Shown: piece after piece, positions 1-9,133 of the stretch
Numbering within the stretch: position 1 is the first letter of the stretch
How the letters are laid out: each line of letters begins with the position of its first letter
NCBI GenBank assembly: GCA_009741485.1
Contig: CM019220.1
Location: forward strand, 33,400,579 to 33,464,578
DNA from: Malurus cyaneus samueli
Lineage: Eukaryota > Chordata > Aves > Passeriformes > Maluridae
DNA: 64,000 nucleotides
Direction: 5' to 3'
The notes under the pieces: model-generated
What the model saw: the letters and a program-made list of their open reading frames with translations, nothing else
What the model was told of the DNA's origin: nothing
The model's database searches: none
Position numbers and translations under genes: made by a program

Positions 1-1565
1 AAAATTCACCATACTAATATCCAAAGCAAAACATGAAAATCCAAAACAAAGCAAACAAAATTGCATGGTCCTGGGCATGCGCAAAAGAGAGAATGGAATT
101 CACTCACCTCAGTAATGAGGAGACAAGTCACCCCCAAAAGAGAGTAGCAGCTACCTGGCTGGCCATTATAATTTTACAAGTTATTCATTAGATGATAGTG
201 ACAAATTCTGAACAATTTCAGGGCTTACATATGTGCAAAACATCTTGAAAGGTTAGCAGAAATAAACCTCAGGATTTTTCTGTGCCTCTCTAAGCATTAT
301 TTTTTTTAAATGGAATCAATTCTAAATTTTGATCATTAATTTTATTGTTACTCTCTCTGATCTTTAAGTTTTTTTAGACACAGAATATAGAACTTGAGAT
401 ATCCCGGTTAGCAGGGATGCAGGAGACATTTGGAATGAGAACAAATAACTCTGAAAAGCAGCATATAAGAGGGACTTATAAATGAACAGAGCAGGAAAGA
501 AAAAACCCAGTTGACAGCAGCTTTGATCTTGTAAGTCCAATGGAAGCAAAACTTCCTGGCCCTTCCCCTGTAATGTCTTTGACTATCTATTTCTGTAAAA
601 GATTGGTTTCAATCATGGTTCAGACAGTGATGGCAATACACTAAGTTCTGTCTGGCTTGTGGTACAGATTTCGTCTGCTTTGTATCGTCAGGATAAAGTT
701 AAGGTGGCAAAACAATCACTCACTTGCAGAAATTGTATACAGTCAACTGTTAAGTGATGTATGTGTACATAGAAGTACAGACACTACTGATTAATGGTAG
801 AACACCACAGTTCTTATAACCCCTCCCTAGAACCTATAGCACTGAAAAACACAGCTGGAGTAGCAGAGGACAAGCTGTGTCTGTTCTGTGATGCCATCTG
901 TTTCTCCCAGTTGTGGTCTAACAAGCGGTCTTAGGGGCAAAGTGACAAGTACCCAGTACACAGCTACCCTGGTACTAGAATGAACTGCAGAAACAGTCAC
1001 ACTGAGAGCAGCCAACAGCCAAAACAACGACTCTCAAACAGCAAATGGCAATTCTTTCCACAAATGAATCGACAAACCCTTAACCGTAACTTATAGAGGA
1101 AAACAGTTTTTTAGCTTCCTCAGCATTGTTCATTAGGGAACACAGAGCAACTTGAAGTTTCTTCATGTCTCAGGTTTTCACACAGAATTTTAGACCCATT
1201 AGCACAGTGCACATGCCACAATGGACTATAGCTGTTGTGGTCAAGTTCCAATATGCAAATCCTGAAGAGATGAATATTCTCCTATAGCAACTCATAATGT
1301 AACTAAAAATTGGCACAACCATTTCATCTTTTGCTGTTTGCAAGGAGTTAAACTGATACCCCTTATCACCCTATAGCATAAGCATTTATGCAAGGTTAAC
1401 TAACAAGAAACAGATCTCTTTGCATCTTGCTGAAGATTACTGTATGTACCTTTTAGTTATCTCACTGGGAGATACAGCAAGGGCATAAAAAGGATTAACA
1501 TTTATAGTCAATCTCCTCAAAACAGATTGAAGGAGATGGTCCAGTCCTCATAATTTCTAGCCCAA
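1..1565. other. AT-rich intergenic sequence, nothing recognised
   Basis: I see no coding exon with convincing splice sites, no RNA gene and no repeat with defined ends. Short reading frames (under about 75 codons) occur on both strands but lack domain-like composition. The right boundary is the start of a solo LTR. Confidence 0.5.
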
Positions 1566-3040
1566 TGTCTTGGTTTGCTTGGCCCAGTTTTAGAAATGGG
1601 GGCCAAAAGATGTCGTGTGAAAAGCTTCTGGAGGCTTCCACCATGTCCAGCAGAGCAATTGCTGTTGGCTCTGAGGATGATGGACATGCCACTGACCAAA
1701 CCTGGGACAATTGGAGGTGGCGATTATGCCCTGTGAAAACATATTAAGAAGAGATCAAAACAAAGTGGGGGCCACAGTATTTTGCCAGGAGGAGGAGGAG
1801 GCTGAGATATGTTGAGGATGCAGACACCAAAGTCAGTGGAGAAGGAGGGGAGGACTGCTCCAGGTGCCGGAGCCGGGTTCCTTGCAGCCTGGTGATGGAG
1901 CACTGTCCCCTGCGCCATGGTGGACAGTGGGCGGCTGCCCCTGCAGCCCATGGTGACATGGTGGAGCAGGCTGTCCCTAGCAGAGTGAGGTGGAGCAGCT
2001 GTCCCCTGCAGCCCTGTGACCCAGTGGAGGCTGTTCCCCTGCAGTGACCATGGTGAGCAGGCTGTCCCTGCAGCCCTAGTGACCATGGTGGAGCAGGCTG
2101 TCCCCTGCAGACCATGTGACCATGGTGGAGCAGGGCTGTCCCCCTGCAGCCCATGGTGACATGGTGAGCAGGCTGTCCCCTGCCCCATGGTGACCATGGT
2201 GGGCAGGCTGTCCCTCTGTCCCATGTGACGTGGAGCAGGCTGCTCTGTCCCCATGGTGACAGGCTGTCCCTCTCCCCATGTGACCATGGTGGAGCAGGTG
2301 TCCCCCTGCAGCCATGGTGACCATGGTGGAGCAGGCTGTCCCCCTGCAGCCCATGGGTCCACAGAGGGTCAGGATCCACCCACAGCCCGTGGGAGGGAGG
2401 TCCCCACGCCGGAGTGGGCGGACACCGAGAAGGGGCTGTGTCCAGCAGGAGACCCATGGAGAAGAGGCTTTGTCCCGAGATGGAACAGCCTGCCTTGGGA
2501 CTGCACCCAGGGGACGAGGGACCCCACGGTGCAGCAGTTTTGGGATGACTGTCTGCCCATGGGGGCACTCACAATGCAGCAGATGTGTGTGGACTGCTGC
2601 TCGTGAGAGTGGAACCACACTGGAGAGGTTCACAGAGAACTGTCTCCCGTGGGAGGGACCCCACGGCAACGCAAGGGAAGGACTCCTCTCCCTCAGCAGC
2701 CACAGATGATCCAGTGATGAACGGACCAACCCCATACCCTGTCCCCTCACCCCGCTTTGCACTGTCTGTGGGAAGGGGGGAGTGGAGTGGGGAGAAGATC
2801 GGTGTCTTTGAGGGTTTTATTTTGTTACTCATTCTCCTCCTCTGATTTTGTTAGTAATAAATTCACTTCATAACTTAACCGGAGCCTGGTTGTCCATCAA
2901 GCATTTCCTCCTGCTACTTATCTCAACTCGTGGCCTTCGACATTTATTTTTCCTTCGCTCTTCTCTGCCCAGTGGTGAGGAGAGCGAGTGAGCAGGTGTT
3001 GTGGGTGCCTGGCTTTCAGTCAGCATTCTAAACCACGACA
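1566..3040 (+). mobile_element. Solo LTR of an endogenous retrovirus, 1475 bp, with 5-bp target site duplication
   Basis: The element begins TGTCTTGGTTT and ends AAACCACGACA. These are terminal inverted repeats matching at 10 of 11 positions, with the canonical TG...CA ends. The same pentamer, CCCAA, sits directly before (1561-1565) and after (3041-3045), which is a perfect target site duplication. A polyadenylation hexamer AATAAA at 2856-2861, followed by about 180 bp, is consistent with an R-U5 part and + orientation. No gag, pol or env reading frame is present, so this is a recombined solo LTR rather than a provirus. A 5-bp duplication is typical of ERVL-type elements and some other ERVs; I cannot name the family. 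It is unusually long because of the minisatellite at 1888-2362. Reading frames up to 274 codons inside it are products of that GC-rich repeat. Confidence 0.85.
1888..2362 (+). repeat. GC-rich minisatellite inside the solo LTR, about 40-45 bp unit
   Basis: About ten degenerate copies of a unit whose core reads roughly CCATGGTGGAGCAGGCTGTC, followed by CCCCTGCAGCCCATGGTGA. Copies differ mainly by one- or two-base length changes in runs of C or G (for example CATGGTGAC versus CATGTGAC). That could reflect true decay or consensus errors in homopolymers. The array opens long, meaningless reading frames on both strands. Confidence 0.8.
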
Positions 3041-3762
3041 CCCAACTTTATTTCTATGCTTTTGGTTGGTAGTTCCTGCAAGAGATAAAAGACATGGAAA
3101 TTTTTTGTATTCGGATTTATTTTGTACTTTTATAAGTGGTTAATCAACGGTTATTAACCTAATTTATTTATTATTAAGCCTCAAACAAGATACATCAAGC
3201 AGAACAATCAAAATTATTTCAACTACACTTACAGCACGGGAAGTGGTTAGTCTTTTCATTTTGTATCAAATGTCAAGAAATATCTATTGTATTAACAAGT
3301 AGGCAATAGCTAGATTTTTTTTTGTTCTCCAGACCTAGGGGGAAAATGAGAATACTCCTCAGAACATGCTACTAGCATGCACTTACTGTAAATGTGATTT
3401 GAGGTTATTTAGGCATGCCTGCATGCATTAGGGTCACACCTTGAAGCGGAAAACTGCATTTTGTTGGGCCTTGCACTGTAGGCAGCAGACTGTGAGAGAT
3501 GGAGAAAGCTTGCACAAAGTTAAGCAGCAGGTCAGAGGCAGCACCAAACTCACAACTCATCTGTCTCATATTGCAGCTTCTCTAATGGACAGCATGGCCT
3601 TCTACCATTTGTCCCCAGCAGGGATTAAGTCACAAACATTTAATCCAGACAGACAGCTAAGGGTAGTCAAGCCTTTAGGACAGCAGTCAAGGCATAAGTA
3701 GCATTGATCGGGAAAAGATAATCTTCCTTTTCTGCATCAAGGTCTTAATATTTTTCTCCCAG
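3041..3762. other. Intergenic, nothing recognised
   Basis: AT-rich sequence between the first LTR and a possible exon. A reading frame of 86 codons at 3441-3701 has no recognisable domain, and I do not call it. Confidence 0.4.
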
Positions 3763-3842
3763 TTTTGATGCCTGAAGTCCACTACAGTCCTGATGATGCA
3801 TTTGATGACTTTTTGACCATAACAAATGAAAATTCAAAATAA
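3763..3842 (+). other. Possible terminal coding exon (25 codons plus stop), unidentified
   Basis: A strong acceptor (pyrimidine tract then CAG, ending at 3762) is followed by an open frame reading about LMPEVHYSPDDAFDDFLTIT and a few more residues to a TAA at 3840-3842. The acidic, aromatic composition looks more like protein than random AT-rich translation, and the phase would be two bases carried over. It lies on the same strand and upstream of the KIAA2012-like exons, so it could belong to that gene or be chance. No donor site follows closely, which is why a terminal exon is proposed. Confidence 0.25.
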
Positions 3843-4365
3843 GATTCTTGGTGTATTTGATTAACTTAGGTGGAGTAAGAAAGAGAAGTGGGGCAGAAAG
3901 ACCAAGAATATGCATTTTAAGAGTCCCAAAGTATTGTCATGGGGGAAATTATCTTACGGCTTAGATGAAACCACAGCACTTGGGTCCTATTTATGGTTTG
4001 TTCTGACACTTTCTTGCACTACAAAAAAATATTATTAAGTATAAAAACGTTGACAGAAAGACCAGATTTATCTCTAGACTGAAATGTTTGTTCTCTGAGG
4101 TAACAATCACCAGAGTACCCACAGGCTCGGGCCGCCTTGCCTCCAATAGCCACCCCCAGCAGGGGCTGTGGAGATGACAAATTATGCTTGCAGATGATGC
4201 TAGGGACATGTGCTGAAGAAACTCTCAGGACATAAGGTAAAAAAAAAAACAGGAACCAAGACTTACCCAGTGTGTCTTTCCTGGCTGTGGTACTGCAGCA
4301 GGGCAGCTGTGCAGCCAGCTCCACAAGATGCTGCCGCCGCCTCAGAGCGTGCCCACCATGGACGG

Positions 4366-4720
4366 GCTCCCTGTCCTCACAGGTGCTTTTGCTTTTTGTG
4401 AGGGGCAGCCAAACTCTCTCTCCTCACAGATGCTTTTGCAGCCACACTGAGGGGCAGCCAAGCTCTCTGTCCTCACAGGTGCTTTTGCAGCCACACTGAG
4501 GGGCAGCCAAGCTCCTGTCCTCACAGGTGCTTTTGCAGCCACTGAGGGGCAGCCAAGCTCTCTGTCCTCACAGGTGTTTTTGCTTTTTGTGAGGGGCAGC
4601 CAAGCTCCCTCTCCTCACAGGTGATTTTGCTTTTTGTGAGGGGCAGCCAAGCTCTCTGTCCTCACAGGTGCTTTTGCTTTTTGTGAGGAGCAGCCAAGCT
4701 CTCTGTCCTCATGGTCTCTC
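4366..4720. repeat. Minisatellite, about 48-bp period, seven copies
   Basis: The landmark GGGGCAGCCAAGCTC recurs at about 4402, 4451, 4500, 4545, 4592, 4640 and 4688 (spacings 45-49 bp). Each copy also carries CTCACAGGTGCTTTTGC. Two sub-types alternate: copies with CAGCCACACTGA and copies with TTTTTGTGAG before the landmark. It ends about 135 bp from the reverse-oriented LTR and is probably independent of it, although it might be part of a longer unrecognised element. Confidence 0.85.
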
Positions 4721-4855
4721 TCAGTTCCCTCAGCACACCCCACCTGTTGCGAGGCTGAAAGAGCTCACCTCAGCACACCCCCACGGCAGAAAGAGCTCCC
4801 CAGCTCACGCTTCACCCCAAGCACAGGTAAACTCCCCCTCATTTACCCTCACTAG

Positions 4856-5300
4856 TGTTAGGAAAATTAATTCACAAGCACCAGAGGTTTATGTCTAAAA
4901 AGGAGACAGAGGAGTCTCGCAACTTTATTCATGAATAAAGGGAGAGTCATGGCATTTCCATGGGGTCTTCCAATTTCATGGAAGGATGAGGATGCAGCCT
5001 CCTTTTATCCCAATTTCTCGGCCGCGGTTCCCTCTTTCTTTCCCCATTGGCTGAGGTACTTGAGAGGTACAGGCTCCCCAATACGCCTGATGAAACCCCC
5101 TTTCTATCATAAATTGCTCCCTCTCAATATACATCTCTGTGTCTCTGCTCAGGTAGTCTATTAACAGAGACTGGGGTAAGCCAATCAGTAGAATTCCTAC
5201 GTAAATCTTTCCTATTGTTTCTTTCTATCTCCCTATATCGGCCTTATCTCACCCAGAGTCAGAGTTTGTTTGTAAAGATACTACCTTCTCATTCCTTTCA
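4856..5300 (-). mobile_element. Solo LTR, 445 bp, minus orientation, 4-bp CTAG target duplication
   Basis: On the + strand the element runs from TGTTAGGA to TCCTTTCA, so both orientations have TG...CA ends with partly matching inverted termini. CTAG lies immediately outside both ends (4852-4855 and 5301-5304). Read on the minus strand it shows promoter-like order: CCAATGG (5044-5050), a TATA-like GATAAAAGG (5001-5009), then AATAAA (4924-4929) and a short U5. A 4-bp duplication is typical of gammaretrovirus-like class I ERVs. No internal viral genes are present. Confidence 0.72.
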
Positions 5301-5304
5301 CTAG

Positions 5305-6134
5305 CAACCAACTTTGTGTGTTTTTTAAATTTACTTCAGCATCACTCACATAGGCAGGCATGGCATTTCCCTCACACCACCTATGTTAGGCTGTTTGCTC
5401 ACCTACCCCAATCTGATGCTCCACTGCCAATTGCTCAAGGCAACAGCATTGGGAAGAGGCATGGGAAGGAGCCCGGGGTTGTGCAGAGCTTTCAGCTCAC
5501 CCATCCTGCTCCAAAACTTGCAGTTCCAGAACTCTCAGTATCCAAGAACACACTCACAGAAAACCTGGAACCCAGGAGCACTCCCAAGTGCCTTCTTTTA
5601 AAGAGACACTACACAGCAAAGTAAAAAGGCTGTTTGGGTATGCATCTTAAATCGCTACATCTCCTGGAAAAGTTCTCCTCAGTCCTAGTTCAGAACTCCA
5701 GAAATACAGGCTGTCTGTAGCTTTCTGATTTCACCACAGTGATCCTCTAGCTGACCATTTCCCTAACAGAATTTTATGCTTTTTTAGGCCTTACCTGTTT
5801 CCTCAGGGGGAAAATTAAAGTTGGCAGAGGTTCAAGAATATAGCTAAAGTAGCAATATTTTGGGACACTAAACAGTTGCAAATTAGCATAAGAGTCATCA
5901 GATATCACAAATGCAACTATCTACTGGAATTAAAAATAGTCAAATATTTACCAGACAAAGAAAATAAATATCATTGGCCATAGTGGCTGGAAAAGTCCCA
6001 CAGGAGTCAAAACAATTTCATTTATCTATTATTAACCAAGATTTAAAATTTCTGAAAGACACATGCCCTATGTACTTCTAAATAATTTACAAAATGTCAG
6101 CTTTAAGTGCATTATTAATTATACTCTTGTTCAG
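5305..6134. other. Intergenic, nothing recognised
   Basis: Moderately AT-rich sequence. Two overlapping reading frames (72 and 102 codons at 5316-5624) have no domain features and no flanking splice evidence. Confidence 0.4.
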
Positions 6135-6324
6135 ATGCCTCCTGAAAAATGCCAAGAAGAGAAATCTGCTCAGGAAAGAGAACAAAAAGTGCAGAAAGGC
6201 AAAGAGAGGAGTGAAGAGGAGGAAGGAACAAGAGCAGAAATGGAAAAAGAAAGAGCAGTAGGAGCAAATGGAAAAGGTGAAGGCAGATCTGGAAAAGTAA
6301 AAACAGAGGAGCATAGAGGACATG
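6135..6324 (+). pseudogene. KIAA2012: KIAA2012-like coiled-coil exon (probable remnant)
   Basis: After an acceptor (TACTCTTGTTCAG, ending 6134) an open frame begins MPPEKCQEEKSAQEREQKVQ and continues with about 40 more residues rich in Glu, Lys, Arg and Gln, the composition of a long charged coiled coil. Possible donors are at 6325 (GTTAGT) or further upstream at GTAAAA near 6297. In mammals KIAA2012 ends next to, and converges on, SUMO1. This exon has the right strand, position and composition. The exon itself is open, but similar exons downstream carry stops, so the locus is probably decayed here. The assignment rests on synteny and composition, not on an alignment. Confidence 0.45.
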
Positions 6325-6989
6325 GTTAGTGAAGATAATGTTCTCAATTGAAGAGGGAACAAAAGAATCACGACAGAACTGTTGTTGTCTTTGCTTTTCT
6401 TCTGCAAGCCAGGCACATGAATCCACACCTATCAACATTTCAGCATGAAAAATCATAGGTAAGAACAAAGCATCATCTAATATAACAGAAGATTAACAAC
6501 ACAGAGCCTGAAGGAGCCAGCAAACTGGTCCAGCACTCCCGGGCAAATTCCAAACTCGAGTATAACAACACAAACTTTTAATCTGAAATATGTGCATAGA
6601 TAAAGTTCCATCTTTTAGCAGTATATTAGATGTTTTCCTAAGCTTAGTATTGCATATATATGCCTACTACATTAACTTCATTTTTATAGTTTTTTCTAAT
6701 ACTTTGATACTATTGATTTCATACATCATTACTCTGAATTTTGACTTTTCCAAGCTTTGGTTCATTGTTGATCTGATTTTATAGTATCAACAAAGCATTA
6801 AACAAATTTAGGTCTTCAACCTAATGTACCTGGTTTACAGCGAGTCATGAAGATGATATTCCACACTTCACACATAACACTAAATCCATTACTGAGCATT
6901 TTCCATGACAAAAACCTCAGCATGGTTATAACTACACGGTTACAGAGATCTCATAGCAATGTAGGTTACTCCTTAAGATAGCATAATGC

Positions 6990-7021
<32 letters not shown>

Positions 7022-8223
7022 TATCATTAAGAGCACTTTTGCTCTTTACCTCTGCTGACATAGTTTAAGAAAAAAAAAACAACCCAACCAAACCCACAAA
7101 TCCACAAAAAATCCCCCACCAAATGCTTGAGCAAAGCTCTGGGAAACCCTAAGTATCAATAACGAGCTCTGCAATATAATTATCGCATTTCTATTCATCT
7201 TTTGAAATGTTCGCTTACACAAAGCAGCGCATTTAACACCATCTCCTTGCTTCCCTTCCGTTTGGTACTTTTTCATTTCCTGGGGAGAACAGCGAACTCT
7301 TCGGGTGATCTCAAGGNGCTACAGCCTACCTAGAAAAAACGCACTGCAGAGCATTCCCGGGAAAACAGGCATCTCCCAAGAACCCGATTAGTAGAAGTAA
7401 TATGTTTTAATTAGATATGTGAAAAGGAAAAATCTGACTTATAAAATATTTTTTTAAAAAATTAGTGCCATGCTTGCCTAATTTTATTTCAGGGAAAGCA
7501 AACATGCTTTCAAGTCAAGCTGCTGGATTGAGAACACCAAGATGACTGGAAAATATCTTGAACTACACACAGTGGAAAAGACCTTTGATTTTATTTTCCT
7601 TAACTTCCCATTCCCAAAATAAGGAGAATATTCCTTTGCTTCATGAACCTCCTTGACTTCCTTTGATCCTCCTTACTCTCAGTGTGAATCCTCCGGCAAA
7701 AATAGCCCATTTTACTGTGATTCTATTTACATTTAAATGTCAGCCAAGGCTTTCCATTGCCTCTTTTGTTGCATAGCCTGTATTCTTGTTACATGAAGAT
7801 GCATTCCAATCTTTTCTTCCAGTTCTTACTTACTGAACTTCCCCAACTGTTCTGCTGTTCTCCTCAATCCCTTGTCTCCAAAGCTTTGTTCCATGTGAAC
7901 CATATACCTGTGTACCACACTTCTCATGTCCTTCTCAAGAGCACACATGTGAAGTGTGTATGTAACTGAGGATTTGGCCCCCTTACAGATCGTGTCAAGC
8001 AAAGTAGACAGTATTTTTTTTTTAATATTAATTTGCAGAATCAACCAGACATATGCTACATATCACTGATTAGCAACCATTCTCTCTTTATTCTCAATTC
8101 TCTTCCCTTTGCTTTTGGCAAGCTGTTGAGCTCCTTGGGCTAGGATCTGCTCTTCTGGTGAGAATGCTCAGCAAACCCAAGGTTGCTATAGCAATTAATA
8201 ATCATTTACATTTTAGTTTACAG
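6325..8223. other. Putative intron or intergenic sequence with a 28-A run and one ambiguous base
   Basis: Contains an uninterrupted A run at 6991-7018 and an N at 7317. Reading frames below 80 codons on both strands show no recognisable protein. I see no target duplication around the A run that would mark a retroposed copy. Confidence 0.45.
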
Positions 8224-8392
8224 AAACAGAAACTAGAAGAGTGGAGGTGCCATGAGGAGGAGGTGGCAGCAAAGAAGTCACAATTAGAGAAAACAGCACA
8301 AGAACATATTTGGCAGCAGCAGCAGGATTATTGCAGGAAGCTTCTGTAGTTCCAGAAGAAGCAACAACTAGAGGAACATGGAACAGCAGATG
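8224..8392 (+). pseudogene. KIAA2012: KIAA2012-like coiled-coil exon with in-frame TAG
   Basis: An acceptor (TTTAGTTTACAG, ending 8223) opens a frame beginning KQKLEEWRCHEEEVAAKKSQ. It reaches TAG at 8347-8349 after 41 codons, then continues in the same frame as FQKKQQLEEHGTADG. Heptad-like, Gln/Glu/Lys-rich sequence on both sides of the stop shows that one coiled-coil exon was interrupted by a nonsense change, probably CAG to TAG. Alternatives are that this bird ends the protein here, or that the exon is skipped. Confidence 0.5.
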
Positions 8393-8909
8393 GTCTATAG
8401 AAAGACTAATGCTTACTTTAGCAGCAGACAGCTCATCAGAATGGCTGATTTCTGGTAAAGCCATAGACAGCCTGTGTGCCTGCCTTGAAATTCCTGTGAC
8501 TCTACATCCCAAACTTGCAGTACTCAGCTGCTCCTCTGGTAAATAGACATGGTAACAATAGTCTTCTCTACCACAGTCTCTGGAGCTTGAAAAAAGCCAC
8601 AGTCTAGCTATGATGTAACTGTGCAAGATGTTAGCAATAACAACATTCATGCTACATCTGATTGTTTTCGTATCTTCTCTGAAAGCCCAACTCCCAGTTA
8701 TCTACACAGTTAGAGATTCTCTAACAAATAGCTGCAGAGAAAGACTTCAACAGAAGTCCAATCACAATTTAAGAAATATTCATGTGAGACAATGTTAAAT
8801 ACTTGTCAGTATTACAACAGTATTTTCTTTTTATCTGTAACAAATGAAAAAGTAATTACCTAAATGGAAAGTATATAAGCAACTAATAGTTGTTGGTGAT
8901 GTTTTTAAG

Positions 8910-9133
8910 AGGCACAGAAATGCAGACAAAAAGGAGCAATAGTTAGAGGAGGAGTGCCAGGAGCTGGCTGACATGGCAGTAGAATACCTGGAACTAGAAG
9001 GAAAAAACTACAAGAAGACAACATATAAGTCTGAGAAGACATGAAGAAAGATGCTACGCTAGTTCTAGAGGAAGTCAAAATACAAGCACAGCTTTTAAAT
9101 TTAATCAGAGATGTAGCTATTAATCAAAGAGTG
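8910..9133 (+). pseudogene. KIAA2012: KIAA2012-like coiled-coil exon with in-frame TAG and probable frameshift
   Basis: After a TTTTTAAG acceptor (ending 8909) the frame reads RHRNADKKEQ, TAG (8940-8942), then LEEECQELADMAVEYLELEG and further basic residues to a TGA near 9041. The coiled-coil signal then resumes in another frame as KKDATLVLEEVKIQAQLLN. The stop interrupts an obvious coiled coil and the frame change follows shortly after. Both suggest that the C-terminal region is no longer under selection in this genome. The right end is approximate. Confidence 0.45.

Noticed and set aside
1724..2762. Long reading frames (up to 274 codons) on both strands
   Set aside because: They lie inside the minisatellite of the solo LTR and translate the repeat unit; no viral or cellular domain is present.
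6991..7018. A28 run considered as the tail of a retroposed gene copy
   Set aside because: No reading frame or cDNA-like sequence precedes it and no flanking duplication is visible.
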